Source: Gallibacter pasteurianus_A (GTDB lineage Bacteria; Bacillota; Clostridia; Peptostreptococcales; Anaerovoracaceae). From it: a stretch of DNA of 64,000 nt. The position numbers and the translations under genes were made by a program. Shown piece by piece: positions 25,798-34,398 of this stretch (position 1 is the first letter of the stretch; every line of letters starts with the position of its first letter). The notes below the pieces were generated by a model, which had not been told where the DNA came from, ran no database searches, and saw only the letters and a list, made by a program, of their open reading frames with translations. The stretch is from NCBI GenBank assembly GCA_963596005.1, contig CAVBJF010000001.1:62001-126000 (forward strand). Direction: 5' to 3'.

Positions 25798-27775
25798 TAA
25801 ACTCCTTAAGAAATGTCCCCTCTGAAATTATTGCAACGCCGAGCTCCTTTGCTTTCTTATTTTTTGACGATGTCGAATTTGTATCATTATTTATCAAATA
25901 ATCCGTATTCCTTGTGACTGACGAAGTCACTTTGCCTCCGTTTTTTTCTATCAGTTTTTTTAGCTCGCTTCTGTTTTCAAAATGTTCTAACGACCCGGTG
26001 ATGACAAATATCTTCCCGCTAAGGGCATCTCCTTGATCTTTTTCCTGCAAAATAGTAAGCTCACCAAGAAGATCGCTTAACATTTCTTTGTTTTCGTCAT
26101 CTCCAAAATAGCTCACAAAAGCTTCCGCCATCACATCTCCTATGCCATCTATCGCCAAGAGGTCGTTTTTCGAAAGCCTCCTCACCTTTTTGAAATCTGT
26201 CCCACATGCCCTTGAGATCATATTGGCATTTGCAACTCCTATCCCCGGAATCCCCAAAGCATAAAGAAGTCTTGCCGCCGTCGTAGTTCTTGCTATTTCT
26301 ATGGCCTTTTCTAAGTTTTGATACGATTTCTCTCCAAACCCTTCAGCCCTAACTATTTCTTCCTTAAATCTATCAAGCCTAAATATATCTACGAAACTTG
26401 TCACATATCCCTTTGCAATAAATTTTTCGAGTGTTGCCTCAGAAAGTTTTTCTATATTAAGCGCATCTCTGCTCACGAATAACGCAAATGCTTTTATTTT
26501 TTTTGCCGGGCACTTTAGGTTAGGACAATGTAATGTCTGTATCCCGCTCTCATCTTTTAAAATCGTTTTTGCGCCGCAAACAGGACACGCTGCAGGCGGC
26601 ATACAAGTATCGCTTTTTGTCGCGTTTTCTGCTATTTGCGGAATTATCATATTTGCCTTATATACCTTTATCAAATCGCCTATTCCCAGTTTAAGCTCTC
26701 TTAGGATGCTCACATTGTGCACTGACGCCCTTGCAACGCTCGTCCCCTCAAGCTCAACAGGCTCAAATACTGCAATAGGATTTATAAGGCCCGTCCTTGA
26801 AGCGCTCCATTCTACCCCTTTTAGCGTTGTTTCTTTTATCTCATCTCTCCATTTAAAGGCTATCGCATTCCTCGGGAATTTCGCAGTCACTCCAAGCGAC
26901 TCGCCGTATTCAATATCATCATATGTCAGCACTAGCCCGTCAGAGGGAATATCCATATTGGCTATTTCTCTCTCAAAATTTAAAACTTCATCGCGAATAT
27001 TGTCTGCAGTTACTCTCACATATTCAACAGTTTCAAAGCCCTGCGCCTCTAAAAATCGCAACTTTTGCGCAACAGAATTTTTAAAATCATATCTCCTCGC
27101 ATTACTATCTGCTTCATTTGATATTTCCGTGAGTGAAAACGCCATAAAATTTACATTCCGCTTTGCTGTAATCTCGCTGTTTAGCTGCCTGACAGAGCCG
27201 CTGCAAAGGTTCCTTGGATTTTTATATTTTGCATCTACATCTTCAATCGTATTATTTATCTTTTCAAAATCCGAATATTTTATAAATGCTTCGCCTCGCA
27301 AAACAACTCTGCCTTTAAAAGGAATAGTTACCGGTAAATTTTTGAACGCTTTAGCGTTACTTGTTATAACCTCGCCAACTACCCCATTCCCTCTTGTTAC
27401 CGCTTTACTAAGTATGCCTTTTTCGTATGTCAAGACGACAGTAAGGCCGTCGAGTTTCCATGAAAGCAAGCCTTCTTTATCGCCAAGCCAAGTCGCAAGC
27501 GCATCTACGCTTTTTGTCTTATCAAGTGAAAGCATTTTCGTCGAGTGTTCTTCCCTTTGAAGATTCTCAAGCACCTCATAGCCTACTTTTACAGTTGGGC
27601 TTCCTGTAAGTGTTATGCCGGTTTCCTCTTCAAGCTTTACAAGCTCATCATATAGCTTGTCATACTCAAAGTTAGACATAATCTCGTTACTCTCTTTGTA
27701 GTACGCTTCTGCCGCTTTATTTAGTTGTCTTTGGAGCGCCTGCATCTGCTCCTTTTTTTTAGTTATCGTTTCCAT
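25769..27775 (-). CDS. ligA: NAD-dependent DNA ligase
   Basis: 668 aa. Order: domain Ia with YYKESNEIMSNFEYDKLYDEL, nucleotidyltransferase with the active-site lysine in SWKLDGLTV (KxDG, about residue 107), OB fold, a Cys4 zinc finger (CPVCG...CPNLKCP), helix-hairpin-helix repeats, and a BRCT domain (GKIFVITGSLEHFENR). It seals nicks in replication and repair. No clear ribosome site precedes 27775; the pcrA stop lies 7 bases upstream. A second ATG at 27745 follows AAGGAG at short spacing, so the first 10 residues may be extra. Confidence 0.95.
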   Translation of the reverse strand: METITKKKEQMQALQRQLNKAAEAYYKESNEIMSNFEYDKLYDELVKLEEETGITLTGSPTVKVGYEVLENLQREEHSTKMLSLDKTKSVDALATWLGDKEGLLSWKLDGLTVVLTYEKGILSKAVTRGNGVVGEVITSNAKAFKNLPVTIPFKGRVVLRGEAFIKYSDFEKINNTIEDVDAKYKNPRNLCSGSVRQLNSEITAKRNVNFMAFSLTEISNEADSNARRYDFKNSVAQKLRFLEAQGFETVEYVRVTADNIRDEVLNFEREIANMDIPSDGLVLTYDDIEYGESLGVTAKFPRNAIAFKWRDEIKETTLKGVEWSASRTGLINPIAVFEPVELEGTSVARASVHNVSILRELKLGIGDLIKVYKANMIIPQIAENATKSDTCMPPAACPVCGAKTILKDESGIQTLHCPNLKCPAKKIKAFALFVSRDALNIEKLSEATLEKFIAKGYVTSFVDIFRLDRFKEEIVRAEGFGEKSYQNLEKAIEIARTTTAARLLYALGIPGIGVANANMISRACGTDFKKVRRLSKNDLLAIDGIGDVMAEAFVSYFGDDENKEMLSDLLGELTILQEKDQGDALSGKIFVITGSLEHFENRSELKKLIEKNGGKVTSSVTRNTDYLINNDTNSTSSKNKKAKELGVAIISEGTFLKEFNDVKDRQDR

Positions 27776-27782
27776 TTTTGTT

Positions 27783-29984
27783 TTACTTAATCTTTGTTAT
27801 AGGAGCAACATCGGTGGCAAGCTTCTTTTCTCCAACCGAAGCAAATTCGACCCTTGCTACATTGCCATTTACTTCTATGACGATACCCTCACCGAATTTC
27901 CCGTGTTTTATCTTGTCACCCTTTGCAAAAACCTCTGTGTTTTTTGCCTTCTTTTTTATCTCTCTTTTTGCAGTTTCAATTGTATTAAAAGGTTTAAACG
28001 GTATTTTTTTCGCATATCCGTCAAGCGGTTTTTTCTCCCCAAATTGCATCTCCGTTCTTTTCCTAAATACTCCGTCGCCTGTCATAAGCTTAGGATCGAT
28101 TTCCCTTAGAAATTGTGACTCCCGTGTAAAATTGCCCTGTCCGTAAAGCATCCTGTATCCTGCGCTTGTCAGGCACAGCCTTTCCTTTGCTCTGGTCATT
28201 CCGACATAGCAAAGTCTTCGCTCTTCCTCTAAGCTTTCCTGCGAATCAAGACTCCTCCATGTAGGGAAAAGGCCATCTTCCATCCCCGGTATAAACACGC
28301 AGGGGTACTCAAGTCCCTTTGCGCTGTGCATAGTCATAAGTACTACCGCATCCTCAGATGTATCGTGATTATCAATATCAGAAAGCAAAGCTATCTTTTC
28401 CAAAAACTCACTTAGCGAAAGCTCTCCCTCGTTTTCAAAATCGTAGATTACCGATTTAAACTCAAGCAAGTTCTCAATGCGCCCCTCTGCCTCCGGCGTG
28501 TTTTGCTCCTCAAGGTGTTTTATATATCCGCTTCTTTCTAAAAGCCCATCGTATATATCTGATACTCTGAGATTTTCGAGCTCCGCATGATATTTTTTTA
28601 TCATATCTATATATTCAAGGGCTCCCTGTCTTGCTTTAGTAGAAAGCGAATCATAAACCTCAGGCCTGCATAAAGCATCAAAAAGACTCTCGTCGAGACT
28701 TGTTGCCATAGCACGCACTTTGTCGATCGTCGCCTGTCCTATGCTTCTCTTCGGTGTGTTTATAGTTCGCACAAAAGCAAGCTCATCTGCGGGATTTGCA
28801 ACAAGCCTTAAATAAGCTACCATATCTTTTATCTCGGCCCTGTCATAATACCTTATACCTCCGACAACCCGATATGGAATATCTCTCCTTGTAAGGGCGT
28901 CTTCAAAGGTTCTTGACTGTGCGTTTGTTCTGTATAATATTGCAAAATCACGATATTTTCTGTCTGCTCTTTTTAGGCGATCTATCTCCTGCGCTATATA
29001 ATTTGCCTCCATTTTATCGTCATCAAGTCTTGCATATACTATCTTGTCACCGCCGCCTGCATCCGTCCAAAGCTTTTTAGCTTTTCTGTTTTTGTTTTTT
29101 TCAATCACACTGTGTGCCGCTGCAAGTATATTTGCTGTAGATCGATAATTCTGCTCAAGCTTTATAACTTCTGCTCCCGGGAAGTCCTTTTCGAAGCTCA
29201 AAATGTTTCTTATGTCAGCACCTCTCCACTGGTATATACATTGGTCATCATCACCGACTACACAGATATTTTGATACTGCTCAGCAAGCATGCTCACAAA
29301 CTTATATTGAAGCATATTTGTGTCTTGATATTCGTCGACCATAATATATCTAAATCTGTCTTGGTATTCTCTCAAAACGTTTTGATTGTTCTCAAGTATT
29401 TTTACGGCATTCCAAAGGAGGTCATCAAAATCCATCGCATTATTTTTTTTGAGCGCTTTAGCATATCCGCTATATACCTTTGCCACTATCTCATCCCTAA
29501 ATCCTGTTGCGTTTTCTGTCATCTGCTCCGGCGTAATTTCTGCTTCCTTCGCTTTGCTTATTGCAGACATTATGCCTGCAACAGGAAACTTTTTTTCTTC
29601 TATTCCATTTTCTTTCATTACGCTTTTTGCTATTGCCTTTTGGTCAACAGGATCATATACCGCAAAAGCTTTTGTATATCCTATTAAGTCCGCATACTTG
29701 CGTAAAATCCTAAGGCACGCCGCATGGAAAGTCATAATCCACATATTGACATTTGTGCCTAACAAATCCTCAACTCGCTCCTTCATTTCATTTGCCGCTT
29801 TGTTTGTAAATGTCACCGCAAGAATATTATATTGTGAAACACCGCACTCCTTTATCAGATATGCGATGCGCTTTGTCATAGTATTTGTCTTGCCGCTACC
29901 TGCACCCGCAAGGATCAAAAGCGGACCTTCTGTCTTTACAGCTGCTTTATATTGCTTTTCGTTTAAAGATTTCAAATAATCCAT
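27783..29984 (-). CDS. pcrA: UvrD/PcrA-type DNA helicase
   Basis: 733 aa superfamily 1A 3'-5' helicase. Motif I AGAGSGKTNTMTKRIA lies at about residue 27; later motifs include DEYQDTN (II), GDDDQCIYQWRGAD (III), EQNYRST (IV) and VVLMTMHSAKGLEYP (V), then VGMTRAKERL (VI). The C-terminal basic segment KFGEGIVIEV and a short Tudor-like tail fit PcrA. Role: unwinding in repair and displacement of RecA. Co-directional with ligA, as in many Firmicutes. Confidence 0.96.
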   Translation of the reverse strand: MDYLKSLNEKQYKAAVKTEGPLLILAGAGSGKTNTMTKRIAYLIKECGVSQYNILAVTFTNKAANEMKERVEDLLGTNVNMWIMTFHAACLRILRKYADLIGYTKAFAVYDPVDQKAIAKSVMKENGIEEKKFPVAGIMSAISKAKEAEITPEQMTENATGFRDEIVAKVYSGYAKALKKNNAMDFDDLLWNAVKILENNQNVLREYQDRFRYIMVDEYQDTNMLQYKFVSMLAEQYQNICVVGDDDQCIYQWRGADIRNILSFEKDFPGAEVIKLEQNYRSTANILAAAHSVIEKNKNRKAKKLWTDAGGGDKIVYARLDDDKMEANYIAQEIDRLKRADRKYRDFAILYRTNAQSRTFEDALTRRDIPYRVVGGIRYYDRAEIKDMVAYLRLVANPADELAFVRTINTPKRSIGQATIDKVRAMATSLDESLFDALCRPEVYDSLSTKARQGALEYIDMIKKYHAELENLRVSDIYDGLLERSGYIKHLEEQNTPEAEGRIENLLEFKSVIYDFENEGELSLSEFLEKIALLSDIDNHDTSEDAVVLMTMHSAKGLEYPCVFIPGMEDGLFPTWRSLDSQESLEEERRLCYVGMTRAKERLCLTSAGYRMLYGQGNFTRESQFLREIDPKLMTGDGVFRKRTEMQFGEKKPLDGYAKKIPFKPFNTIETAKREIKKKAKNTEVFAKGDKIKHGKFGEGIVIEVNGNVARVEFASVGEKKLATDVAPITKIK

Positions 29985-29997
29985 GTCTCTATTTTAC

Positions 29998-30594
29998 TCA
30001 TTCTCCTTCTTGTAGGTTTTCTATCGAAATTTGGTGCATAGTCAAACTGCCTTTCTCATCATAGCCGTATATTTCTTTATTTTCGTCGTCAATTTCCGGC
30101 AAATCCTTTATGCTCTCAAGCTTCATATGCTTTAAGAATTCTTTAGTTGTTCCGTATAAAATAGGGCGTCCAAGACTTGTGCCCCTGCCAACCTCTGCAA
30201 CCAGTCCTTTTTGCACAAGACCTTCTATCACTCGCTCGCACTTAATGCCCCTAACAGCCTCGATTTCTCCTCGTGTAATAGGCTGCTTATATGCTATGAT
30301 AGCAAGCACCTCGAGCGCTGATTGCGTTAACTTTTTTTGCTTTACAGGAGTGCATAGCTTTTTTATATAATCATAATTTTCTTCCCAAGTCACAAATTGA
30401 AAACTTTTATCTAATCTTCTGATCCTAAGTCCCCTTCCATACGCTTCATACTCATCTTGAAGCTCCAAAAAAAGCTCGTATGCTTCTTGAGGCGTTATAT
30501 CAAGCACCTCAGCTGCCATCTTGGTTTCAAGAGGTTTGCCCCACACAAACATCAGTGACTCAAGTGCTGATTTGATCCTTTCATTGCTAGTCAT
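29998..30594 (-). CDS. scpB: chromosome segregation and condensation protein ScpB
   Basis: 198 aa. Two winged-helix parts; conserved ALEVLAIIAYKQPITRGEIEAVRG at about residue 90 is the family signature. It joins ScpA and SMC in the condensin complex. Its start overlaps the scpA stop by 8 bases, so the two are coupled. Confidence 0.96.
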   Translation of the reverse strand: MTSNERIKSALESLMFVWGKPLETKMAAEVLDITPQEAYELFLELQDEYEAYGRGLRIRRLDKSFQFVTWEENYDYIKKLCTPVKQKKLTQSALEVLAIIAYKQPITRGEIEAVRGIKCERVIEGLVQKGLVAEVGRGTSLGRPILYGTTKEFLKHMKLESIKDLPEIDDENKEIYGYDEKGSLTMHQISIENLQEGE

Positions 30595-31375
30595 CTATTT
30601 CCTCCTTTTGGATCTCTGGCTCGCTTATCGCAAGTCCAAAGCTTTTTCCTTTTTTCACTTTTATGTCTCCGAATAATCTTTTTTGCTCTGCCTCAAGTTG
30701 GCTCTGTTTCACAAGCTGCATAATCGAAGTAAACGATAATGCTATATCATATCTGTCATCTGCGTTCTTTACAGTATCTCTAAAGGAATATGTCGCATCC
30801 GGCTGAAGTTCAAACAAGTTTTTGATAAAAGCATTTCTTTCCTCTGCTGTGATCCTTTTTTTCTGAACGTTTTCGTAATTTTTGCGTATTTCGGAAACAT
30901 TCTTCTTTCGCCCGATAAACGCTTCAAATGCACTTATAAGTTTTTCTGCATCTATTTTTAGTATTTCTTCCGGCTCATTTAAAAACTCGGAAATGTCTTC
31001 CTGCGGCTTCTCCATAACCAAAAAACCCTCGTCCTCAAGCTCACTAAAAGCCCGGGCCACGGTCTTGTATTTTTTATATTCAATAAGTCTTTCCACAAGG
31101 CTTGCTCTCGGATCCTCTTCTATCATTTCCTTGCCCTGCTCGTTTATCCTTGGAAGAAGCATTTTTGATTTTATTTCAATCAGATTTGCGGCGAGCACCA
31201 TAAATTCAGATGCCGGCTTAACATCAAGCTCTTGCATCTGTGAAAGGTGCGCTAAATATTGCTCTGTAATCTCCGAAACCCTAATGTCATATATGTCCAT
31301 TCTCGCGCTTTCTATCAAATAGACAAGCAAGTCAAATGGCCCTTCGAAAGTTTGCGTTTTTACTTTATAACTCAT
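30587..31375 (-). CDS. scpA: segregation and condensation protein ScpA
   Basis: 262 aa kleisin. N-terminal FEGPFDLLVYLIESARMDIYDI and EFMVLAANLIEIKSKMLLP are the hallmark of the SMC-head contact region; the C-terminus forms the second winged helix. It bridges SMC heads with ScpB. No Shine-Dalgarno site is visible; on the minus strand an extended -10 TGATATAAT (31390-31382) ends 7 bases before the ATG, so a leaderless message is possible. Alternatively an unseen promoter further upstream drives it. Confidence 0.95.
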   Translation of the reverse strand: MSYKVKTQTFEGPFDLLVYLIESARMDIYDIRVSEITEQYLAHLSQMQELDVKPASEFMVLAANLIEIKSKMLLPRINEQGKEMIEEDPRASLVERLIEYKKYKTVARAFSELEDEGFLVMEKPQEDISEFLNEPEEILKIDAEKLISAFEAFIGRKKNVSEIRKNYENVQKKRITAEERNAFIKNLFELQPDATYSFRDTVKNADDRYDIALSFTSIMQLVKQSQLEAEQKRLFGDIKVKKGKSFGLAISEPEIQKEEIDD

Positions 31376-31470
31376 ATTTTAATTATATCATTTTTTCTAA
31401 TATATTTCTTGCTTTTTACTTGATGGACTTAAAAATTTTCTATGATATACTATACTTAAGGAGGCATATT

Positions 31471-32811
31471 ATGAAAAAAATAAATACTGCTTTTCGCGAG
31501 CACCTCTCGTATGGGCAATATTTAAAATACATCCTGCCATCAATTGTTTCGATGGTTTTTTTGTCGTTTTATACAACGATTGACGGTTTTTTTGTTTCGC
31601 GGTTCGTAAACTCTGATGCTCTCGCAGCGATAAATATAGTCATCCCCCTCACTTGTGTTTTTTTTGGAATTTCTATAATGCTGTCAACAGGAGCCGGTGC
31701 AATAATCGGCATCAGGCAAGGCAATAAACAATTTGAGGAGGCTGATCAGTTTTTTTCATTTGTAACATCTGCACTTGTCGTCATTATCATTTCTCTCACA
31801 TTGATAGAATGTATATTCCTTGAGCCAATTCTCAAGCTTTGCGGTGCGACTGACATCCTCATGCCATACGCATTGCCTTATGGCAAGTGCCTTGTAGCCA
31901 TGACCCCTGCAATGATGCTAAAACTTTATTTTGAATATTTTGCGCGTATCGATGGTCATCCGAAAGTCTCTATGGTAATGTCCGTTTGTGGTCTTGTGCT
32001 AAACCTTGTTCTCGACTTCGTATTTGTAGTGCCACTTGAAATGGGTATTCTCGGTGCAGGTATAGCCACCGCAATTTCAATGTATATTTCAGCATTTATC
32101 GGCATCTTCCACTTCATCTCAGGTAGAAGCACTTTGCGTTTTGTGAAACCAAAGCGCGAATTCAAAAAACTTTTCTTTGCCTTTTATAACGGCAGTTCCG
32201 AGATGATGACAGAGCTTTCAACAGGAATAACAACGCTCCTGTTTAACCTATTGCTTTTGGATTATGCCGGCGAAAGCGGTGTTGCCGCAATGGCTATTAT
32301 CACATATTTTTACTATTTCTTCGTCGCATTATTCCTTGGCGTGACTGTAGCAGGGCAACCGGTTATCTCTTATAACATAGGCGCAAAGGCCCTCGAAAAG
32401 CTTAAAGAAATTGTTAAGCAATCGCTTGTGACGATTTCTGCTTTCGCTGTCGTTATATTTGCAATTTCTTTCTTTTTTACAAAGCCTCTAATAATGATCT
32501 TCACAAGAGATCCTGCCGTCATAGGCATAGCAACCTATGGCTTTAAACTCTTTAGTTTTACATTTTTGTTGTGTGGCTTTAGTATTTTTATATCCGGATA
32601 TTTTACAGCAATCGGCAATGGCGGGCTTTCTGCATTAGTTTCGTTTTGTCGTTCTCTTGTTTTCCTTGTGATTTTCTTAGAAACGCTTCCGCATTTTATA
32701 GGGGTAACGGGCATTTGGCTGGCACAACCCCTTGCAGAACTCATAACGGTAGTGATCGCTGTGCCGTTGTTTAGTAAATTCAATAAACACAAAAAAGCAC
32801 CGCAGATCTAA
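31471..32811 (+). CDS. MATE-family multidrug/sodium efflux transporter
   Basis: 446 aa with about 12 hydrophobic segments. The YILPSIVSMVFLSFYTTIDGFFVSRFVN opening and two homologous halves are typical of MATE exporters. The frame is open back to 31336, but AAGGAGG at 31458-31464 fixes the ATG at 31471. Extended -10 TGATATACT (31443-31451) lies just before. Exported compounds are unknown. The gene is divergent from scpA and ends in its own terminator. Confidence 0.92.
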   Translation: MKKINTAFREHLSYGQYLKYILPSIVSMVFLSFYTTIDGFFVSRFVNSDALAAINIVIPLTCVFFGISIMLSTGAGAIIGIRQGNKQFEEADQFFSFVTSALVVIIISLTLIECIFLEPILKLCGATDILMPYALPYGKCLVAMTPAMMLKLYFEYFARIDGHPKVSMVMSVCGLVLNLVLDFVFVVPLEMGILGAGIATAISMYISAFIGIFHFISGRSTLRFVKPKREFKKLFFAFYNGSSEMMTELSTGITTLLFNLLLLDYAGESGVAAMAIITYFYYFFVALFLGVTVAGQPVISYNIGAKALEKLKEIVKQSLVTISAFAVVIFAISFFFTKPLIMIFTRDPAVIGIATYGFKLFSFTFLLCGFSIFISGYFTAIGNGGLSALVSFCRSLVFLVIFLETLPHFIGVTGIWLAQPLAELITVVIAVPLFSKFNKHKKAPQI

Positions 32812-32990
32812 TATCTGCGGACTCTTTTTCAATTGATTATTTTTATCTTAGGTGGTAAATGGCATATAATAAACTGTTTTTTGTTAGGAGCAGCTAATCA
32901 ATTGGGGTTTTATTGCGGGCGCAGCTTTTTTCGAAACGCCCGCTATTATACATGAGTCAAACGTATTTATTTGTTAGCTATGCCTAACTT
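32793..32990 (-). ncRNA. candidate small RNA of unknown family
   Basis: A good leftward promoter (32997-33024) and a terminator (32800-32820) bound a roughly 200-base unit with no open frame of interest. Minus-strand pairings: GTTAGG and AGCTAA at the 5' end with TTAGCT and CCTAAC at 32897-32883; inside this, GCGGGCG/CGCCCGC (32943-32937 with 32921-32915); and CAATTGATTA with TAATCAATTG (32904-32895 with 32839-32830). The shape, a 5' closing helix with an internal bubble, superficially recalls 6S RNA, but no conserved sequence was recognised. Transcription is predicted, not shown. Confidence 0.35.
32800..32828 (+). terminator. MATE gene terminator, also positioned for the leftward transcript
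   Basis: CCGCAGAT (32800-32807) pairs with ATCTGCGG (32813-32820). The right side continues into T residues (plus strand), and a run of A bases at 32791-32796 gives the minus strand a T tail as well. The stop codon lies in the loop. Confidence 0.85.
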
Positions 32991-32996
32991 ATTTTT

Positions 32997-33024
32997 AGTA
33001 TATCATATTTCAACACGATTGCAA
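32997..33024 (-). promoter_or_regulatory. leftward promoter with no gene downstream
   Basis: On the minus strand TTGCAA (33024-33019) and TATACT (33002-32997) are 16 bases apart with TGA before the -10, an extended -10 promoter. The only thing it could drive is the 32793-32990 unit. Confidence 0.6.
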
Positions 33025-33085
33025 GCCTTTTTTGAAAAATTTTTAAAAAATTTTTCTCCTCCAAAAGCCTTTTGCAAAAGGCTTT
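33023..33085. repeat. pair of AT-rich palindromes between divergent promoters
   Basis: 33034-33056 is a near-perfect A/T palindrome (GAAAAATTT ... AAATTTTTC). 33064-33085 is a perfect 22-base palindrome, centre TTTTGCAAAA. AAGCCTTTT occurs at 33023-33031 and again at 33065-33073. They lie between the leftward promoter and the ybaK promoter. They could be a repeat element or a protein site; other copies cannot be checked from one window. Confidence 0.45.
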
Positions 33086-33095
33086 AATCTATCTC

Positions 33096-33124
33096 TTGTC
33101 AAGTACTCTCTATCTGCTTATAAT
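33096..33124 (+). promoter_or_regulatory. predicted promoter of ybaK
   Basis: TTGTCA (33096-33101) and TATAAT (33119-33124) are 17 bases apart, about 30 bases before the ybaK ATG. Confidence 0.75.
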
Positions 33125-33155
33125 ATAAAAAATAAATTGTGCGGGAGGGATATTT

Positions 33156-33647
33156 ATGAGCAAAAAAAATAACAAGAAAACCGAAAAAACAAATGTTATG
33201 CGGCTTTTAGACGGCGCAAAAATCTCATACGGAAGCTATTGCTACGCTGATACAGACGCTATAAGCGGACTTGAGGTCGCACAAACACTTTCACAAAATC
33301 CCAAACAGGTTTTTAAAACTTTAGTCACAATAGGCAAAAGTAAAGAGTATTTCGTTTTTGTCATTCCTTGCGATAAAGAGCTCGATCTAAAAAAAGCCGC
33401 AAAAGCAGCCTCCGAGAAGTCCATTGAAATGATCAAATCAAAAAAACTGCTTCCGCTCACCGGATATATCCACGGCGGTTGCAGTCCCGTTGGCATGAAA
33501 AAATATTTTAAAACTTTTATTGACAGCTCCGCAAACGATTTTAAAACAATCATTTACAGTGCCGGCAAGATAGGGTATCAAGTCGAAACTTCCCTTGAGG
33601 ATCTTGCAAAGCTCATACGCTTTGAGCTTGCCGATTTAACCCTTTAG
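33156..33647 (+). CDS. ybaK: YbaK/EbsC-family aminoacyl-tRNA deacylase
   Basis: 163 aa. After a basic start the domain includes KQVFKTLVTIGKSKEYFVFVIPCDKELDLKKAAKA and GYIHGGCSPVGMKK, the conserved YbaK core with the catalytic lysine region and the GxxPxG-like loop (here GCSPVG). It hydrolyses Cys-tRNA-Pro or related mischarged tRNA. Ribosome site GGGAGGG. Its stop codon overlaps by three bases the stop of the convergent gene on the other strand. Confidence 0.92.
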   Translation: MSKKNNKKTEKTNVMRLLDGAKISYGSYCYADTDAISGLEVAQTLSQNPKQVFKTLVTIGKSKEYFVFVIPCDKELDLKKAAKAASEKSIEMIKSKKLLPLTGYIHGGCSPVGMKKYFKTFIDSSANDFKTIIYSAGKIGYQVETSLEDLAKLIRFELADLTL

Positions 33648-34321
33648 TTTGTTGGAAGCATCGTTGCAAGTACTCCTGCTAAGTTTTCAAGTGGCATTGT
33701 CTGGAGCCAAACTTTCCCCGGCCCTGTAATAAGCGTGTTAAAGAAGCCCTCTCCGCCTAAAAACTTGTTTTTTACCCCTTTGACCGTTCGTATCTCGTAT
33801 TTGCAGGTTCCTGTCATTGCAGCAAGATGCCCCGTGTCAACGACTATTTGCTCTCCCTCAGCAAGTATGTACTCTACAAGGTGCCCGTCGAATTCTGCAA
33901 ACGCTATGCCGTTGCCACTGAGCCTCTGCATAACAAAGCCTTCTCCTCCAAAAACTCCTGCGCCGATTTTTTTATTTACAGCCGCCGATAAAGTAACACC
34001 TATTTCACTTGCCAAAAAAGCTGATTTTTGGCAAATCATTTCATTGCTTTCTGAAATTTCAAATGCTTTTATAGTTCCAGGAAAGCTCGAGGCAAACGCT
34101 ATCATTCCTTCGCCACCCTCCGCGGTATAGATGTTTTGAAAAACTTTATCTCCCGAAAACATCCTTCCTACAGCCTTGCCTATACCGCCATTAGTTGTCG
34201 TTTCCATTTTCATATTAGGCGACATCCATGCCATACCGCCGCCTTCAGTAATCATTTTTTCACCGTTTTCAAGCTTACATATTACAACCGGTAGGGTTTC
34301 ACCTTTAATTTCATACTGCAT
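33644..34321 (-). CDS. AIM24/TIGR00266-family protein
   Basis: 225 aa, rich in beta strands and glycine. Matches the family pattern GGGMAWMSPNMKMET near residue 27, GEGMIAFASSFPG, GGEGFVMQRLSGNG and VDTGHLAAM, as in TIGR00266. Function in bacteria is unknown; fold is a trimer of beta-sandwich TNF-like repeats in related proteins. AAAAGGAG precedes the ATG. A weak hairpin (34353-34378) separates it from the upstream ligase gene. Confidence 0.85.
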   Translation of the reverse strand: MQYEIKGETLPVVICKLENGEKMITEGGGMAWMSPNMKMETTTNGGIGKAVGRMFSGDKVFQNIYTAEGGEGMIAFASSFPGTIKAFEISESNEMICQKSAFLASEIGVTLSAAVNKKIGAGVFGGEGFVMQRLSGNGIAFAEFDGHLVEYILAEGEQIVVDTGHLAAMTGTCKYEIRTVKGVKNKFLGGEGFFNTLITGPGKVWLQTMPLENLAGVLATMLPTN

Positions 34322-34352
34322 ATTTTTCTCCTTTTAACCTTTTGTATAAACG

Positions 34353-34378
34353 ATAAGAGCCCTTAAAAGAGCTCTTAT
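34353..34378 (-). terminator. possible weak terminator after the CofE-like gene
   Basis: ATAAGAGC (34353-34360) and GCTCTTAT (34371-34378) with a 10-base loop; the T-run after it on the minus strand is poor, so readthrough into the AIM24-like gene is likely. Confidence 0.45.
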
Positions 34379-34398
34379 TCTCCTGCTAATATTTTTAT

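Noticed and set aside
26706..27560. 284-codon plus-strand open frame opposite ligA
   Set aside because: Lies wholly antisense to an intact essential gene, lacks a ribosome site, and its hydrophobic/serine-rich composition is the mirror of the ligA codons.
31336..31470. 45-codon N-terminal extension of the MATE transporter
   Set aside because: Overlaps the start of scpA and the promoter; AAGGAGG before 31471 sets the start.
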